From: an uncultured Fusobacterium sp.
GTDB taxonomy: Bacteria; Fusobacteriota; Fusobacteriia; Fusobacteriales; Fusobacteriaceae
Assembly (NCBI GenBank): GCA_900545035.1
Contig: UQXM01000042.1
Span: forward strand, 1-12,391
DNA length: 12,391 nt
Direction: 5' to 3'
Each line of letters opens with the position of its first letter. The first letter of the stretch is position 1. Shown piece after piece: positions 7,434-12,391 of the stretch. The translations under genes and the position numbers were made by a program. Under the pieces are notes generated by a model. It made no database searches. It was not told the origin of the DNA and saw nothing but the letters and a program-made list of their open reading frames with translations.

Positions 7434-7471
7434 AAAAAAAGCTTCTGCACCTTTTTTAATACAGAAGCTTT
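7434..7471 (-). terminator. Intrinsic terminator of the decarboxylase-arginase gene
   Basis: Plus-strand AAAGCTTCTG (7438-7447) and CAGAAGCTTT (7462-7471) form a perfect 10-bp stem with a 14-nt loop. Read on the minus strand, the stem is followed by a run of seven or more T (plus-strand A 7434-7440), so it terminates transcripts leaving the fusion gene, whose stop is 11 bases upstream. Confidence 0.87.
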
Positions 7472-7482
7472 CATATTTTTTA

Positions 7483-9834
7483 TTAATAAATTGGGTTAAG
7501 CATAAACTCTGTGAAATCTCTTACAAGAGCTGCTGTTTTTTCATTTTTATCACGAACAGGGTTGAATTCAACTATATCCACTGATGTGATAAAGTAATTT
7601 TTAAACAGGAATTTGAATGTTTTGTAAATATCATCTTCATCAAATCCGTTTTTAACAGGTGTACTTACTCCGGGTGCTGCTATTGGATTCATTGAATCTA
7701 TATCAAAACTGATATGAATATCTTCAACTTTCAAGTAATCTTGAATTTCTGCAAGAACACTGTCTATTCCTTTACGAAGTACATCTTCATAGTGGTATAC
7801 TTTTATTCCAAGTTTTTCAATAACATCTCTTTCTCTTACATCTATATCTCTTGTTCCAAGGATAACTACATTTTCAGGTTTTATTTTTGCTCCTTCAAAG
7901 AAACAATTTACCATATCCTCGTCCCCTTCTCCCTGTAAAAGTGCAAGAGGCATTCCATGAATATTTCCTGTAATTGTAGTTTCATCTGTATTCATATCTG
8001 CATGGGCATCAATCCAGATAACTCCAATCTCTTTTGTCTTTGCAACTCCTGAAATTGTTCCAAGAGCTATTGAGTGGTCCCCTCCTATTGTAATAGGTCT
8101 GTATCCGTCTTCAATTGCTTCGTTTATTGATTTTGCCACTTTTTCACAAGTATGAAGAATTGTGTTTTTGTATTTCATGTTAGGATGATTGAAATCTTCT
8201 CTTTGCTTATCAATTTCAATAATTTCCATTTCATCAAATGTATCAGGATAATTTTCCACAAGAACATCTACACCGAACTCAATTCCTGATTTGTCTGCTC
8301 CAAGATTTAAAGGCACACCAAAAATTTTATTTTTCATTTTTTCTGTATAGATATACATTGCATCTTCATCTTCAATTACATTGATATATTCAAGATTAGG
8401 GTCTTCCATTCCCTGAAGATGTGTCTTAGTTTCTCTAAGTTCATCAATGTAGTCTATAATCTCTTTGCTTATTCTTTCTCCCGGAACAATAATAGGGATA
8501 CCAGGCGGATAAGCCATTATCATTTCAGCACAAATTTTTCCTTCGCTCTCTTCAAAAAGAACTTTATTTTTTTCAGAATAGAAAGCTTCCCTTGGTACAA
8601 GAACAGGTTCTGGGATAGCAGGTATTCTCAAAGTTTTCATATGTTTAATCTCTTTTGTATCATAAAATCTTTTGCTGATATCTTTAAGAGCATTTAAAAG
8701 TTTTAATGCACTGTCAGGAGTATCTCCGATTGTAATAAGTCCAAGAACATTATAGAAATCTGAAAGTTCCATTTGAATATTGTAATCATCAGTCAGGATT
8801 GTTTCAAGTTCAAAACCTGTAATTCCAAGTCCCTTTGCTGATATTGTAATTTTTGTAGGATCAAAAGCAAATATTCCCTCTCTTCCCACTATTTCTGCTC
8901 CGAATGAATGTATTCCCGGAATTTTATTTATCTCTGATCTTAAATAATTTGCAAGTTCGATTGTTCTTGTAAGAAGTTCTCTTCCATGAATTGCAATTTG
9001 TCTTCTTGCACAGTCAAGAGATGCCATCAAAGGATATGATGGTGATGTTGTATGTAATAAACTTAATATCTGCTGAACTCTGTTTGCATCAACTCTGTTT
9101 GAATTTACATGAATAAGAGACATCTGTGTCATTGCACCAAGAATTTTGTGTGTACTTTGACAGCAGATATCTGCCCCTGCATCGACAGCTGATAACGGTA
9201 AATCTTCATGGAAATGAAGATGAGGTCCGTGAGCTTCATCAACTATTAACGGAATATCATAACTATGAACTATATTTGCTATTTTTTGAATATCAGTAGC
9301 CACTCCGTAATATGTAGGGTTAATAATAAGTACTGCTTTTATATCTGAATGCTGTTCAAGCATTTTTTCCACTGTTGAAGGTCTTACTCCATGAGCAATT
9401 CCTAATTCTTCATCTATTTCAGGATTCATATATACAGGAATTGCTCCTGATAAAATTATACCTGCCGAAACTGATTTATGTACATTTCTTGGCACAAGTA
9501 TTTTTTCTCCTGATTTTACAACAGACATTATCATGGCTTGAATGGCACCTGATGTCCCATTCACAGCAAAGAAACTTTTCTTTACTCCATATGCATCCGC
9601 TGCAAGTTCTTGTGCTTCTTTTATGCAGCTTTTTGGGTGGTGCAGTCCGTCTACCATTTTGAAAATAGTAACATCTATTTTGAATGGATTGGTCCCCATA
9701 AACTCCAAAAATTCTTCGTCCACTCCCTGTCCTTGTTTATGTCCCGGAACATGGAAAGGAACAATATTTCTTTTAACATATACATCTTTCAGCACTGTGA
9801 ATAATGGTGTTAAATTTTGATTTAAAGTTGCCAC
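7483..9834 (-). CDS. Fusion protein: Orn/Lys/Arg decarboxylase (N-term) - arginase (C-term)
   Basis: One 783-residue polypeptide carries two complete enzymes. Residues about 5-490 form a fold-type I PLP decarboxylase like Bacillus SpeA: FHVPGHKQGQG near 27-37, GTSGAIQA (93-100), IVDEAHG with PLP-contacting Asp199, and STHKILG with the PLP-lysine Lys230. Its C-terminal decarboxylase subdomain ends near 490. Residues about 503-783 are a ureohydrolase with all manganese ligands: GGDHS (His587), DAHADMN (Asp609, His611, Asp613), DID (Asp711, Asp713) and DIVEFNP (Glu756). NTDETTITGNIHGMP (615-629) is the arginase rather than the agmatinase substrate signature. Arginase yields ornithine plus urea, so the decarboxylase most likely acts on ornithine to give putrescine; that substrate is inferred, and arginine or lysine remain possible. 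The start is GTG at 9834 with a strong AAGGAGGT five bases upstream. The gene is monocistronic, with its own promoter and terminator. Confidence 0.93.
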   Translation of the reverse strand: MATLNQNLTPLFTVLKDVYVKRNIVPFHVPGHKQGQGVDEEFLEFMGTNPFKIDVTIFKMVDGLHHPKSCIKEAQELAADAYGVKKSFFAVNGTSGAIQAMIMSVVKSGEKILVPRNVHKSVSAGIILSGAIPVYMNPEIDEELGIAHGVRPSTVEKMLEQHSDIKAVLIINPTYYGVATDIQKIANIVHSYDIPLIVDEAHGPHLHFHEDLPLSAVDAGADICCQSTHKILGAMTQMSLIHVNSNRVDANRVQQILSLLHTTSPSYPLMASLDCARRQIAIHGRELLTRTIELANYLRSEINKIPGIHSFGAEIVGREGIFAFDPTKITISAKGLGITGFELETILTDDYNIQMELSDFYNVLGLITIGDTPDSALKLLNALKDISKRFYDTKEIKHMKTLRIPAIPEPVLVPREAFYSEKNKVLFEESEGKICAEMIMAYPPGIPIIVPGERISKEIIDYIDELRETKTHLQGMEDPNLEYINVIEDEDAMYIYTEKMKNKIFGVPLNLGADKSGIEFGVDVLVENYPDTFDEMEIIEIDKQREDFNHPNMKYKNTILHTCEKVAKSINEAIEDGYRPITIGGDHSIALGTISGVAKTKEIGVIWIDAHADMNTDETTITGNIHGMPLALLQGEGDEDMVNCFFEGAKIKPENVVILGTRDIDVRERDVIEKLGIKVYHYEDVLRKGIDSVLAEIQDYLKVEDIHISFDIDSMNPIAAPGVSTPVKNGFDEDDIYKTFKFLFKNYFITSVDIVEFNPVRDKNEKTAALVRDFTEFMLNPIY

Positions 9835-9862
9835 TCTTACCTCCTTAATTCTTCTGATATGA

Positions 9863-9891
9863 TTATCAATTTTTTTTATTTATGTTATAAT
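9863..9891 (+). promoter_or_regulatory. Promoter of the DJ-1/PfpI gene, facing the fusion-gene promoter
   Basis: TTATCA (9863-9868), 17-base spacer, perfect TATAAT (9886-9891). The predicted start is near 9898, about 65 nt before the TTG start codon at 9963. The element lies inside the leader of the oppositely transcribed fusion gene. Confidence 0.55.
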
Positions 9892-9904
9892 GTAAACGCA
9901 AATT

Positions 9905-9933
9905 ATTGTAGGATTTTTTTCAGTATTAGTCAA
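9905..9933 (-). promoter_or_regulatory. Promoter of the decarboxylase-arginase gene
   Basis: On the minus strand TTGACT (9928-9933) and TACAAT (9905-9910) are separated by 17 bases, one mismatch each from consensus. Transcription would begin near 9898, giving a leader of about 65 nt. It points toward the DJ-1 promoter at 9863-9891, so the two polymerase footprints meet head-on. Confidence 0.65.
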
Positions 9934-9962
9934 CATTTATTTTTTGGAAAAGGAGAAAAAAT

Positions 9963-10574
9963 TTGAAAAATTTTCTTTTATTTATTTCAGAGGGGTCTGA
10001 AACACTAGAGTTTTCGCCGTTTATCGACATCTTCGGCTGGAACAAAATAACAGGAGACAAAAAAGAAAAAATTAACATTGTAACAGTTTCTTACGGAAAG
10101 TATGTAAATGCTACTTGGAATATTACAGTAAAAACCGAACTTGATTTTGAAAAAGATTTGGAAAAACTTTATGAATTTGACGGAATTATTATTCCGGGCG
10201 GTTTTGGAATGGCAGGATTTTTTAAAGATATAAAAAAAGAAAGCTTTCAGGCTCTCCTGAAAAAATTTGATGAAGATAAAAAAATAATAATTGGAATATG
10301 TACAGGAGCAATAGCTTTGGGAGAAGCAGGAATTTTAAAAAATAGGAAAGCCACAACATACCGTCTTGATAATAAAAGATATTTCAATCAACTTTTTAAA
10401 TTCGGAGCTGTTCCCATAGAAAAAAATATTGTACAGGATAAAAATATTTTTACAACTTCCAATCCACAATCAGCTCTTATTATGGGATTTAAACTTCTTC
10501 AAATTCTTTCTTCAAAAGAAAATGCCGAAAATGTTGCTTTTAATATGGGATATAAAATAAATGATGAAATTTAG
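9963..10574 (+). CDS. DJ-1/PfpI family protein
   Basis: This 203-residue cytoplasmic protein of the DJ-1/PfpI (class I glutaminase-like) superfamily has SEGSETLEFSPFIDIFGW near the N-terminus, with the conserved glutamate at about 13 or 16. IIIPGG follows at 75-80, and the nucleophile elbow GICTGAIALGEAGIL carries Cys113. NPQSALIMGFKLLQIL near 167-182 is typical of the DJ-1 group. Members act in protection against oxidative or carbonyl stress, as chaperones or as deglycase-like enzymes, so the exact activity cannot be told from sequence. The only plausible start is TTG at 9963, seven bases after AGGAG; no ATG lies in the first 80 codons. It is divergent from the arginase fusion and followed after 56 bases by the slyD-like gene, with which it may be co-transcribed. 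Confidence 0.87.
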   Translation: MKNFLLFISEGSETLEFSPFIDIFGWNKITGDKKEKINIVTVSYGKYVNATWNITVKTELDFEKDLEKLYEFDGIIIPGGFGMAGFFKDIKKESFQALLKKFDEDKKIIIGICTGAIALGEAGILKNRKATTYRLDNKRYFNQLFKFGAVPIEKNIVQDKNIFTTSNPQSALIMGFKLLQILSSKENAENVAFNMGYKINDEI

Positions 10575-10630
10575 CCGAATTTATGGTATCCTTTAAATAT
10601 ATACAAAAAAATTTTTTAAGAGGTGAAAAT

Positions 10631-11110
10631 ATGAAAATTGAAGAAGGAAAAGTAGTTACTCTTGAGTTTAAAGTATACGACAACAAAACAAATGAGTTAT
10701 TGGAAGATACAAAAGAAGTTGGACCTTTCTTTTACATTCATGGATTTGGATATTTCGTTCCAAAAGTTGAAGAGGATTTGGAGGGAAAAGAAACAGGTTA
10801 CAAAACAAAAGTTACTCTTACTGCTGAAGAAGGATACGGAGAATATGACGAAGATTTGGTAATGGAAATGGACAAAGCTGATTTTGCCGAATTTGAAGAT
10901 ATTTATGAGGGACTTGATTTTATAGCTGACCTTGACGACGGTTCTGAACAGTCTTTTGTTATTACAAAAATAGAGGACGATGTGGTAACTGCTGACGGAA
11001 ACCATCCATTTGCAGGTAAGGATGTAAGATTTGAAATAGAAGTTACAGGAGTGAGAGAAGCTACTGAAAAAGAACTTGAAAAAGGGGAAGCTCTTTTCCA
11101 AGGATTTTAG
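10631..11110 (+). CDS. slyD: FKBP-type peptidyl-prolyl isomerase, SlyD-like
   Basis: This 159-residue cytoplasmic protein is a prolyl cis-trans isomerase and chaperone. The FKBP part is split around an inserted IF (insert-in-flap) chaperone domain. Residues 1-66 hold VTLEFKVYDNKTNELLEDT and VPKVEEDLEGKETG. The AEEGYGEYDEDLV motif (66-77) leads into the IF domain (about 72-122). GNHPFAGKDVRFEIEVTGVREAT (123-145) closes the FKBP fold as in SlyD. The His/Cys-rich metal-binding tail of E. coli SlyD is absent: the protein ends 15 residues after the FKBP domain, as in many short SlyD proteins, so a role in nickel delivery is not supported. ATG 10631 is preferred over an in-frame ATG at 10583 because AGAGGTG lies seven bases upstream and the SlyD homology begins there. 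It is very acidic. Confidence 0.9.
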   Translation: MKIEEGKVVTLEFKVYDNKTNELLEDTKEVGPFFYIHGFGYFVPKVEEDLEGKETGYKTKVTLTAEEGYGEYDEDLVMEMDKADFAEFEDIYEGLDFIADLDDGSEQSFVITKIEDDVVTADGNHPFAGKDVRFEIEVTGVREATEKELEKGEALFQGF

Positions 11111-11116
11111 AAAATA

Positions 11117-11175
11117 TCGTCGATGCAGGAGGCTGAGAACTCGTCAGAGTTCTCAATGACCAGCAGAGCCGACGA
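11117..11175. repeat. GC-rich palindromic intergenic element (REP-like candidate)
   Basis: This is a 59-base block of more than 50% GC in a region of about 30% GC. TCGTCG (11117-11122) pairs with CGACGA (11170-11175). TGAGAACTC (11134-11142) pairs perfectly with GAGTTCTCA (11147-11155) around a GTCA loop. GCTG (11132-11135) can instead pair with CAGC (11161-11164). On the minus strand it contains GTCATTGAGAACTC, reminiscent of the GTCATTG-starting palindromic intergenic repeats seen in many bacterial genomes. A dispersed repeat is therefore likely, but only one copy is in this window, so that is an inference. A structured leader of rpiB is the alternative. Confidence 0.5.
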
Positions 11176-11207
11176 ACTGGAAAATTTTATTTATTAAATT
11201 TTCAGTT
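11175..11207 (+). other. Stable AT-rich hairpin between slyD and rpiB
   Basis: AACTGGAAAATTT (11175-11187) pairs with AAATTTTCAGTT (11196-11207), 12 bp with one bulged G (11179) and an 8-nt loop. It abuts the GC-rich element. No T-run follows, so it is a poor intrinsic terminator for slyD; it may protect the 3' end of the slyD transcript or belong to the same repeat unit. Confidence 0.5.
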
Positions 11208-11240
11208 TGTTCCATAAAAAATTAATAAAGGAGTATAAAA

Positions 11241-11669
11241 ATGAAAATAGCTTTAGGCTGCGACCACGGTGGTTATGAATTAAAAGAAAAAGTAAAAAAA
11301 CATCTTGAAGAAAAAGGAATTGAAGTAATGGATTTAGGGTGTCATTCAACTGAATCTGTAAACTATCCTGTTTACGGAAAAGCTGTAGGACATGCTGTTG
11401 CTGACAAAGAGGCTGACCTTGGAATAGTTATCTGCGGAACAGGAATAGGAATTTCCATTGCTGCAAACAAAGTGAAAGGTGTAAGAGCCGCTCTTTGTAT
11501 GAACACAACAATGGCAAGACTTACTAAAGAACACAACAATGCAAATGTTTTGGCTATGGGTGCAAGAATGATAGGAGATGTTCTTGCTCTTGAAATCGTT
11601 GATGCTTTCCTTGAGGGAGAATTTCAAGGAGGAAGACACAGCGAAAGAATTGCTATGCTGGAAGACTAA
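11241..11669 (+). CDS. rpiB: Ribose-5-phosphate isomerase B (RpiB/LacAB family)
   Basis: This cytoplasmic aldose-ketose isomerase interconverts ribose 5-phosphate and ribulose 5-phosphate in the non-oxidative pentose phosphate pathway. Its 142 residues are the usual length. Family residues are GCDHGGYELK with Asp8 and His9, the catalytic Cys65 in VICGTGIGISIAANK (phosphate/anion-binding loop), and EHNNANVLAMGARM with His98. GGRHSERI near the C-terminus supplies phosphate-binding arginines. The start is ATG 11241 with GGAG nine bases upstream. The HIT gene follows after 28 bases with its own ribosome binding site and no terminator between, so they probably form an operon. A LacA/LacB or allose-6-phosphate isomerase role is possible for this family, but without lactose or allose genes nearby RpiB is the best call. 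Confidence 0.93.
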   Translation: MKIALGCDHGGYELKEKVKKHLEEKGIEVMDLGCHSTESVNYPVYGKAVGHAVADKEADLGIVICGTGIGISIAANKVKGVRAALCMNTTMARLTKEHNNANVLAMGARMIGDVLALEIVDAFLEGEFQGGRHSERIAMLED

Positions 11670-11697
11670 TTTTTAAATAAAAACGGAGGAGATTATT

Positions 11698-12036
11698 ATG
11701 GCAACTATTTTTACAAAAATAATCAACAGAGAGATACCTTCAGATATTGTTTTTGAAAATGATAAAGTTATAGCTTTTAAAGATATAAATCCTCAGGCAC
11801 CTGTACATATTCTTGTTGTGCCTAAAAAAGAAATCCCTACAATAAACGATATCAAACCTGAAGATAAAGAGCTTATTGGAGAAATTTATCTTGCAATCGG
11901 AAAAATTGCTCAGGAAATGGGAATTGCAGAAGAGGGATACAGAGTTATCGCAAACTGTAACGAATATGGAGGACAGGAAGTATTTCATATCCATTTTCAT
12001 CTTTTGGGAGGAGAAAAACTAGGAGCATTGGTTTAA
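11698..12036 (+). CDS. HIT family nucleotide hydrolase, HinT-like
   Basis: This 112-residue cytoplasmic protein of the histidine triad superfamily is expected to hydrolyse adenosine phosphoramidates such as AMP-lysine. The N-terminal TIFTKIINREIPSDIVFEND is characteristic of the HinT/PKCI branch. HILVVPKKEI follows near 37-46, then NEYGGQEVFHIHFHLLGG with the triad His97, His99 and nucleophile His101. E. coli HinT is slightly longer (about 119 residues). The second triad residue is preceded by Phe (QEVFHIHFH), within family variation. The ATG at 11698 has a strong GGAGGAG site. It is the last gene of the rpiB operon; only a short weak hairpin (12040-12056) without a T-run follows. Confidence 0.92.
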   Translation: MATIFTKIINREIPSDIVFENDKVIAFKDINPQAPVHILVVPKKEIPTINDIKPEDKELIGEIYLAIGKIAQEMGIAEEGYRVIANCNEYGGQEVFHIHFHLLGGEKLGALV

Positions 12037-12039
12037 TTC

Positions 12040-12056
12040 AGAGAATTTTATTCTCT
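12040..12056 (+). other. Short hairpin after the HIT gene
   Basis: AGAGAA (12040-12045) pairs with TTCTCT (12051-12056) around a 5-nt loop, directly after the HIT stop codon. No T-run follows, so at best it is a weak or Rho-assisted end of the transcript. The remaining bases to 12117 are plain AT-rich spacer with A- and T-runs. Confidence 0.3.
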
Positions 12057-12117
12057 CATTAAACTATTTAATTTTAAAGATTTTAATAATAAAAAAAATT
12101 TTTTCGAAAATTTAGTA

Positions 12118-12145
12118 TTGACATATTTTTTTTTTATACTATAAT
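12118..12145 (+). promoter_or_regulatory. Consensus sigma-70 promoter of the structured RNA
   Basis: TTGACA (12118-12123) and TATAAT (12140-12145), both perfect, with a 16-base T-rich spacer. Transcription should start near 12151-12153. It is the strongest promoter in the window and has no coding region behind it within the sequence. Confidence 0.85.
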
Positions 12146-12151
12146 GTATCC

Positions 12152-12343
12152 ATAAACAACGAATACAAATCGCTTAGTTTTATTATATAATTTCACTATT
12201 ATACTTAATAAAAAAGCGGGGGACCCATTATATGAATAAAATTTTTATTCATGCTAACCTCGTAACACATTTTTCACGAGGGGGCTGGGGTCTTAGATAG
12301 ATTTAGTCTATATAACGCCATGAAGCTTTCATGGCGTTTTTTT
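12152..12343 (+). ncRNA. Orphan structured RNA: riboswitch-like leader or small RNA of about 190 nt
   Basis: The RNA runs from the consensus promoter to a strong terminator and has no convincing ORF. Helix A: CGCTT (12171-12175), TTTTATTA (12178-12185) and TATAAT (12186-12191) pair with ATTATA (12198-12203), TAATAAAA (12206-12213) and AAGCG (12214-12218), 19 bp with AG and CT bulges. Helix B: GACCC (12222-12226) pairs with GGGTC (12288-12292) and encloses two hairpins. Hairpin C is ATGAATAAA (12232-12240) with TTTATTCAT (12244-12252); hairpin D is CCTCGT (12258-12263) with ACGAGG (12276-12281). Hairpin E: ATAGA/TCTAT (12297-12311). Unpaired, conserved-looking blocks are GCGGGGGACCCA and GCTAACCTCGT. 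These recall pieces of the ydaO (c-di-AMP) riboswitch, but the order differs and other ydaO parts are missing, so the class is not assigned. A cis-regulator of a gene beyond the right edge or a trans-acting RNA are both possible. Confidence 0.6.
12314..12343 (+). terminator. Strong intrinsic terminator at the end of the structured RNA
   Basis: AACGCCATGAA (12314-12324) and TTCATGGCGTT (12328-12338) form a perfect 11-bp stem with a 3-nt loop, running straight into seven T (12337-12343). CATGAA in its left arm (12319-12324) could alternatively pair with TTCATG (12248-12253) in hairpin C, which would break both hairpins; that is a possible antiterminator switch, but inferred only. Confidence 0.9.
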
Positions 12344-12350
12344 ATGTTCA

Positions 12351-12374
12351 TTTTCTTTGTGCAGACAAAGAAAA
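12351..12374. repeat. Perfect 10-bp inverted repeat at the right edge
   Basis: TTTTCTTTGT (12351-12360) and ACAAAGAAAA (12365-12374) form a perfect stem with a GCAG loop, a few bases after the terminator. It resembles a dispersed intergenic palindrome or a second hairpin of the same leader. The window ends 17 bases later, so the partner context is unseen. Confidence 0.5.
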
Positions 12375-12391
12375 CAAACCAAAATAAAAAT

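Noticed and set aside
7483..8331. Agmatinase identity for the C-terminal domain of the fusion
   Set aside because: The NTDETTITGNIHGMP stretch matches the arginase substrate loop, not the agmatinase one.
10583..10630. Longer start for the SlyD-like protein
   Set aside because: The SlyD homology and the AGAGGTG site fix the start at 10631.
10697..11101. Minus-strand ORF of 134 codons opposite slyD
   Set aside because: It is Phe/Lys/Ser-rich shadow sequence; the plus strand encodes a recognisable SlyD with a good ribosome binding site.
12150..12343. Firm call of a ydaO (c-di-AMP) riboswitch
   Set aside because: GGGGGACCCA and GCTAACCTCGT resemble ydaO blocks, but their order and the missing GGGGUGAAUC-type segment do not fit; left unassigned.
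1..12391. CRISPR array, tRNA, rRNA, insertion sequence or prophage
   Set aside because: No regularly spaced repeats, no tRNA or rRNA signatures, and no transposase or phage genes were seen on either strand.

Overview
The window looks like chromosomal DNA from a Gram-negative, low-GC, anaerobic bacterium, most likely a member of the Fusobacteriota (Fusobacterium or a close relative). Base composition is very AT-rich and AGA is the usual arginine codon. The genes combine 'Firmicute-like' base use with outer-membrane biology: kdsC for LPS Kdo, and a periplasmic Spy/CpxP-like protein. This assignment is an inference, because no rRNA or other marker gene is present.

Layout. (1) Positions 1-2471, minus strand: the end of a cobalamin biosynthesis operon. 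cobQ/cbiP (cobyric acid synthase) is followed by cbiB/cobD (cobinamide-phosphate synthase, running off the left edge), driven by a good promoter at 2442-2471. (2) Positions 2601-6050, plus strand: an operon of an OmpR-type response regulator, a membrane histidine kinase and a small secreted helical Spy/CpxP-like protein, joined by 1- and 4-base overlaps. A family M19 dipeptidase with a strong ribosome binding site follows. A perfect 12-bp hairpin at 6056-6087 serves this operon and the convergent one. (3) Positions 6101-7432, minus strand: kdsC then a DUF218 (ElyC/SanA/YdcF-like) membrane protein. (4) Positions 7434-9933, minus strand: one large gene that fuses a PLP-dependent Orn/Lys/Arg decarboxylase to a complete arginase, with its own terminator and promoter. 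(5) Positions 9863-12036, plus strand: a DJ-1/PfpI protein, a SlyD-like FKBP isomerase, a GC-rich palindromic element, rpiB, and a HinT-like HIT protein. (6) Positions 12118-12391: a consensus promoter, a roughly 190-nt highly structured RNA, a strong intrinsic terminator and a further hairpin. This is either a riboswitch-type leader for a gene beyond the right edge or a free small RNA.

How the parts work together. The fusion enzyme probably takes arginine to ornithine plus urea (C-terminal arginase) and then ornithine to putrescine plus CO2 (N-terminal decarboxylase) in one polypeptide. The two-component system with its Spy-like partner resembles the Cpx arrangement of an envelope-stress regulator and its periplasmic feedback protein. 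kdsC and the DUF218 protein fit cell-envelope assembly. The most novel-looking items are the arginase-decarboxylase fusion, the orphan structured RNA at the right end, the GC-rich palindromic repeat before rpiB, and the face-to-face promoters between the fusion gene and the DJ-1 gene.
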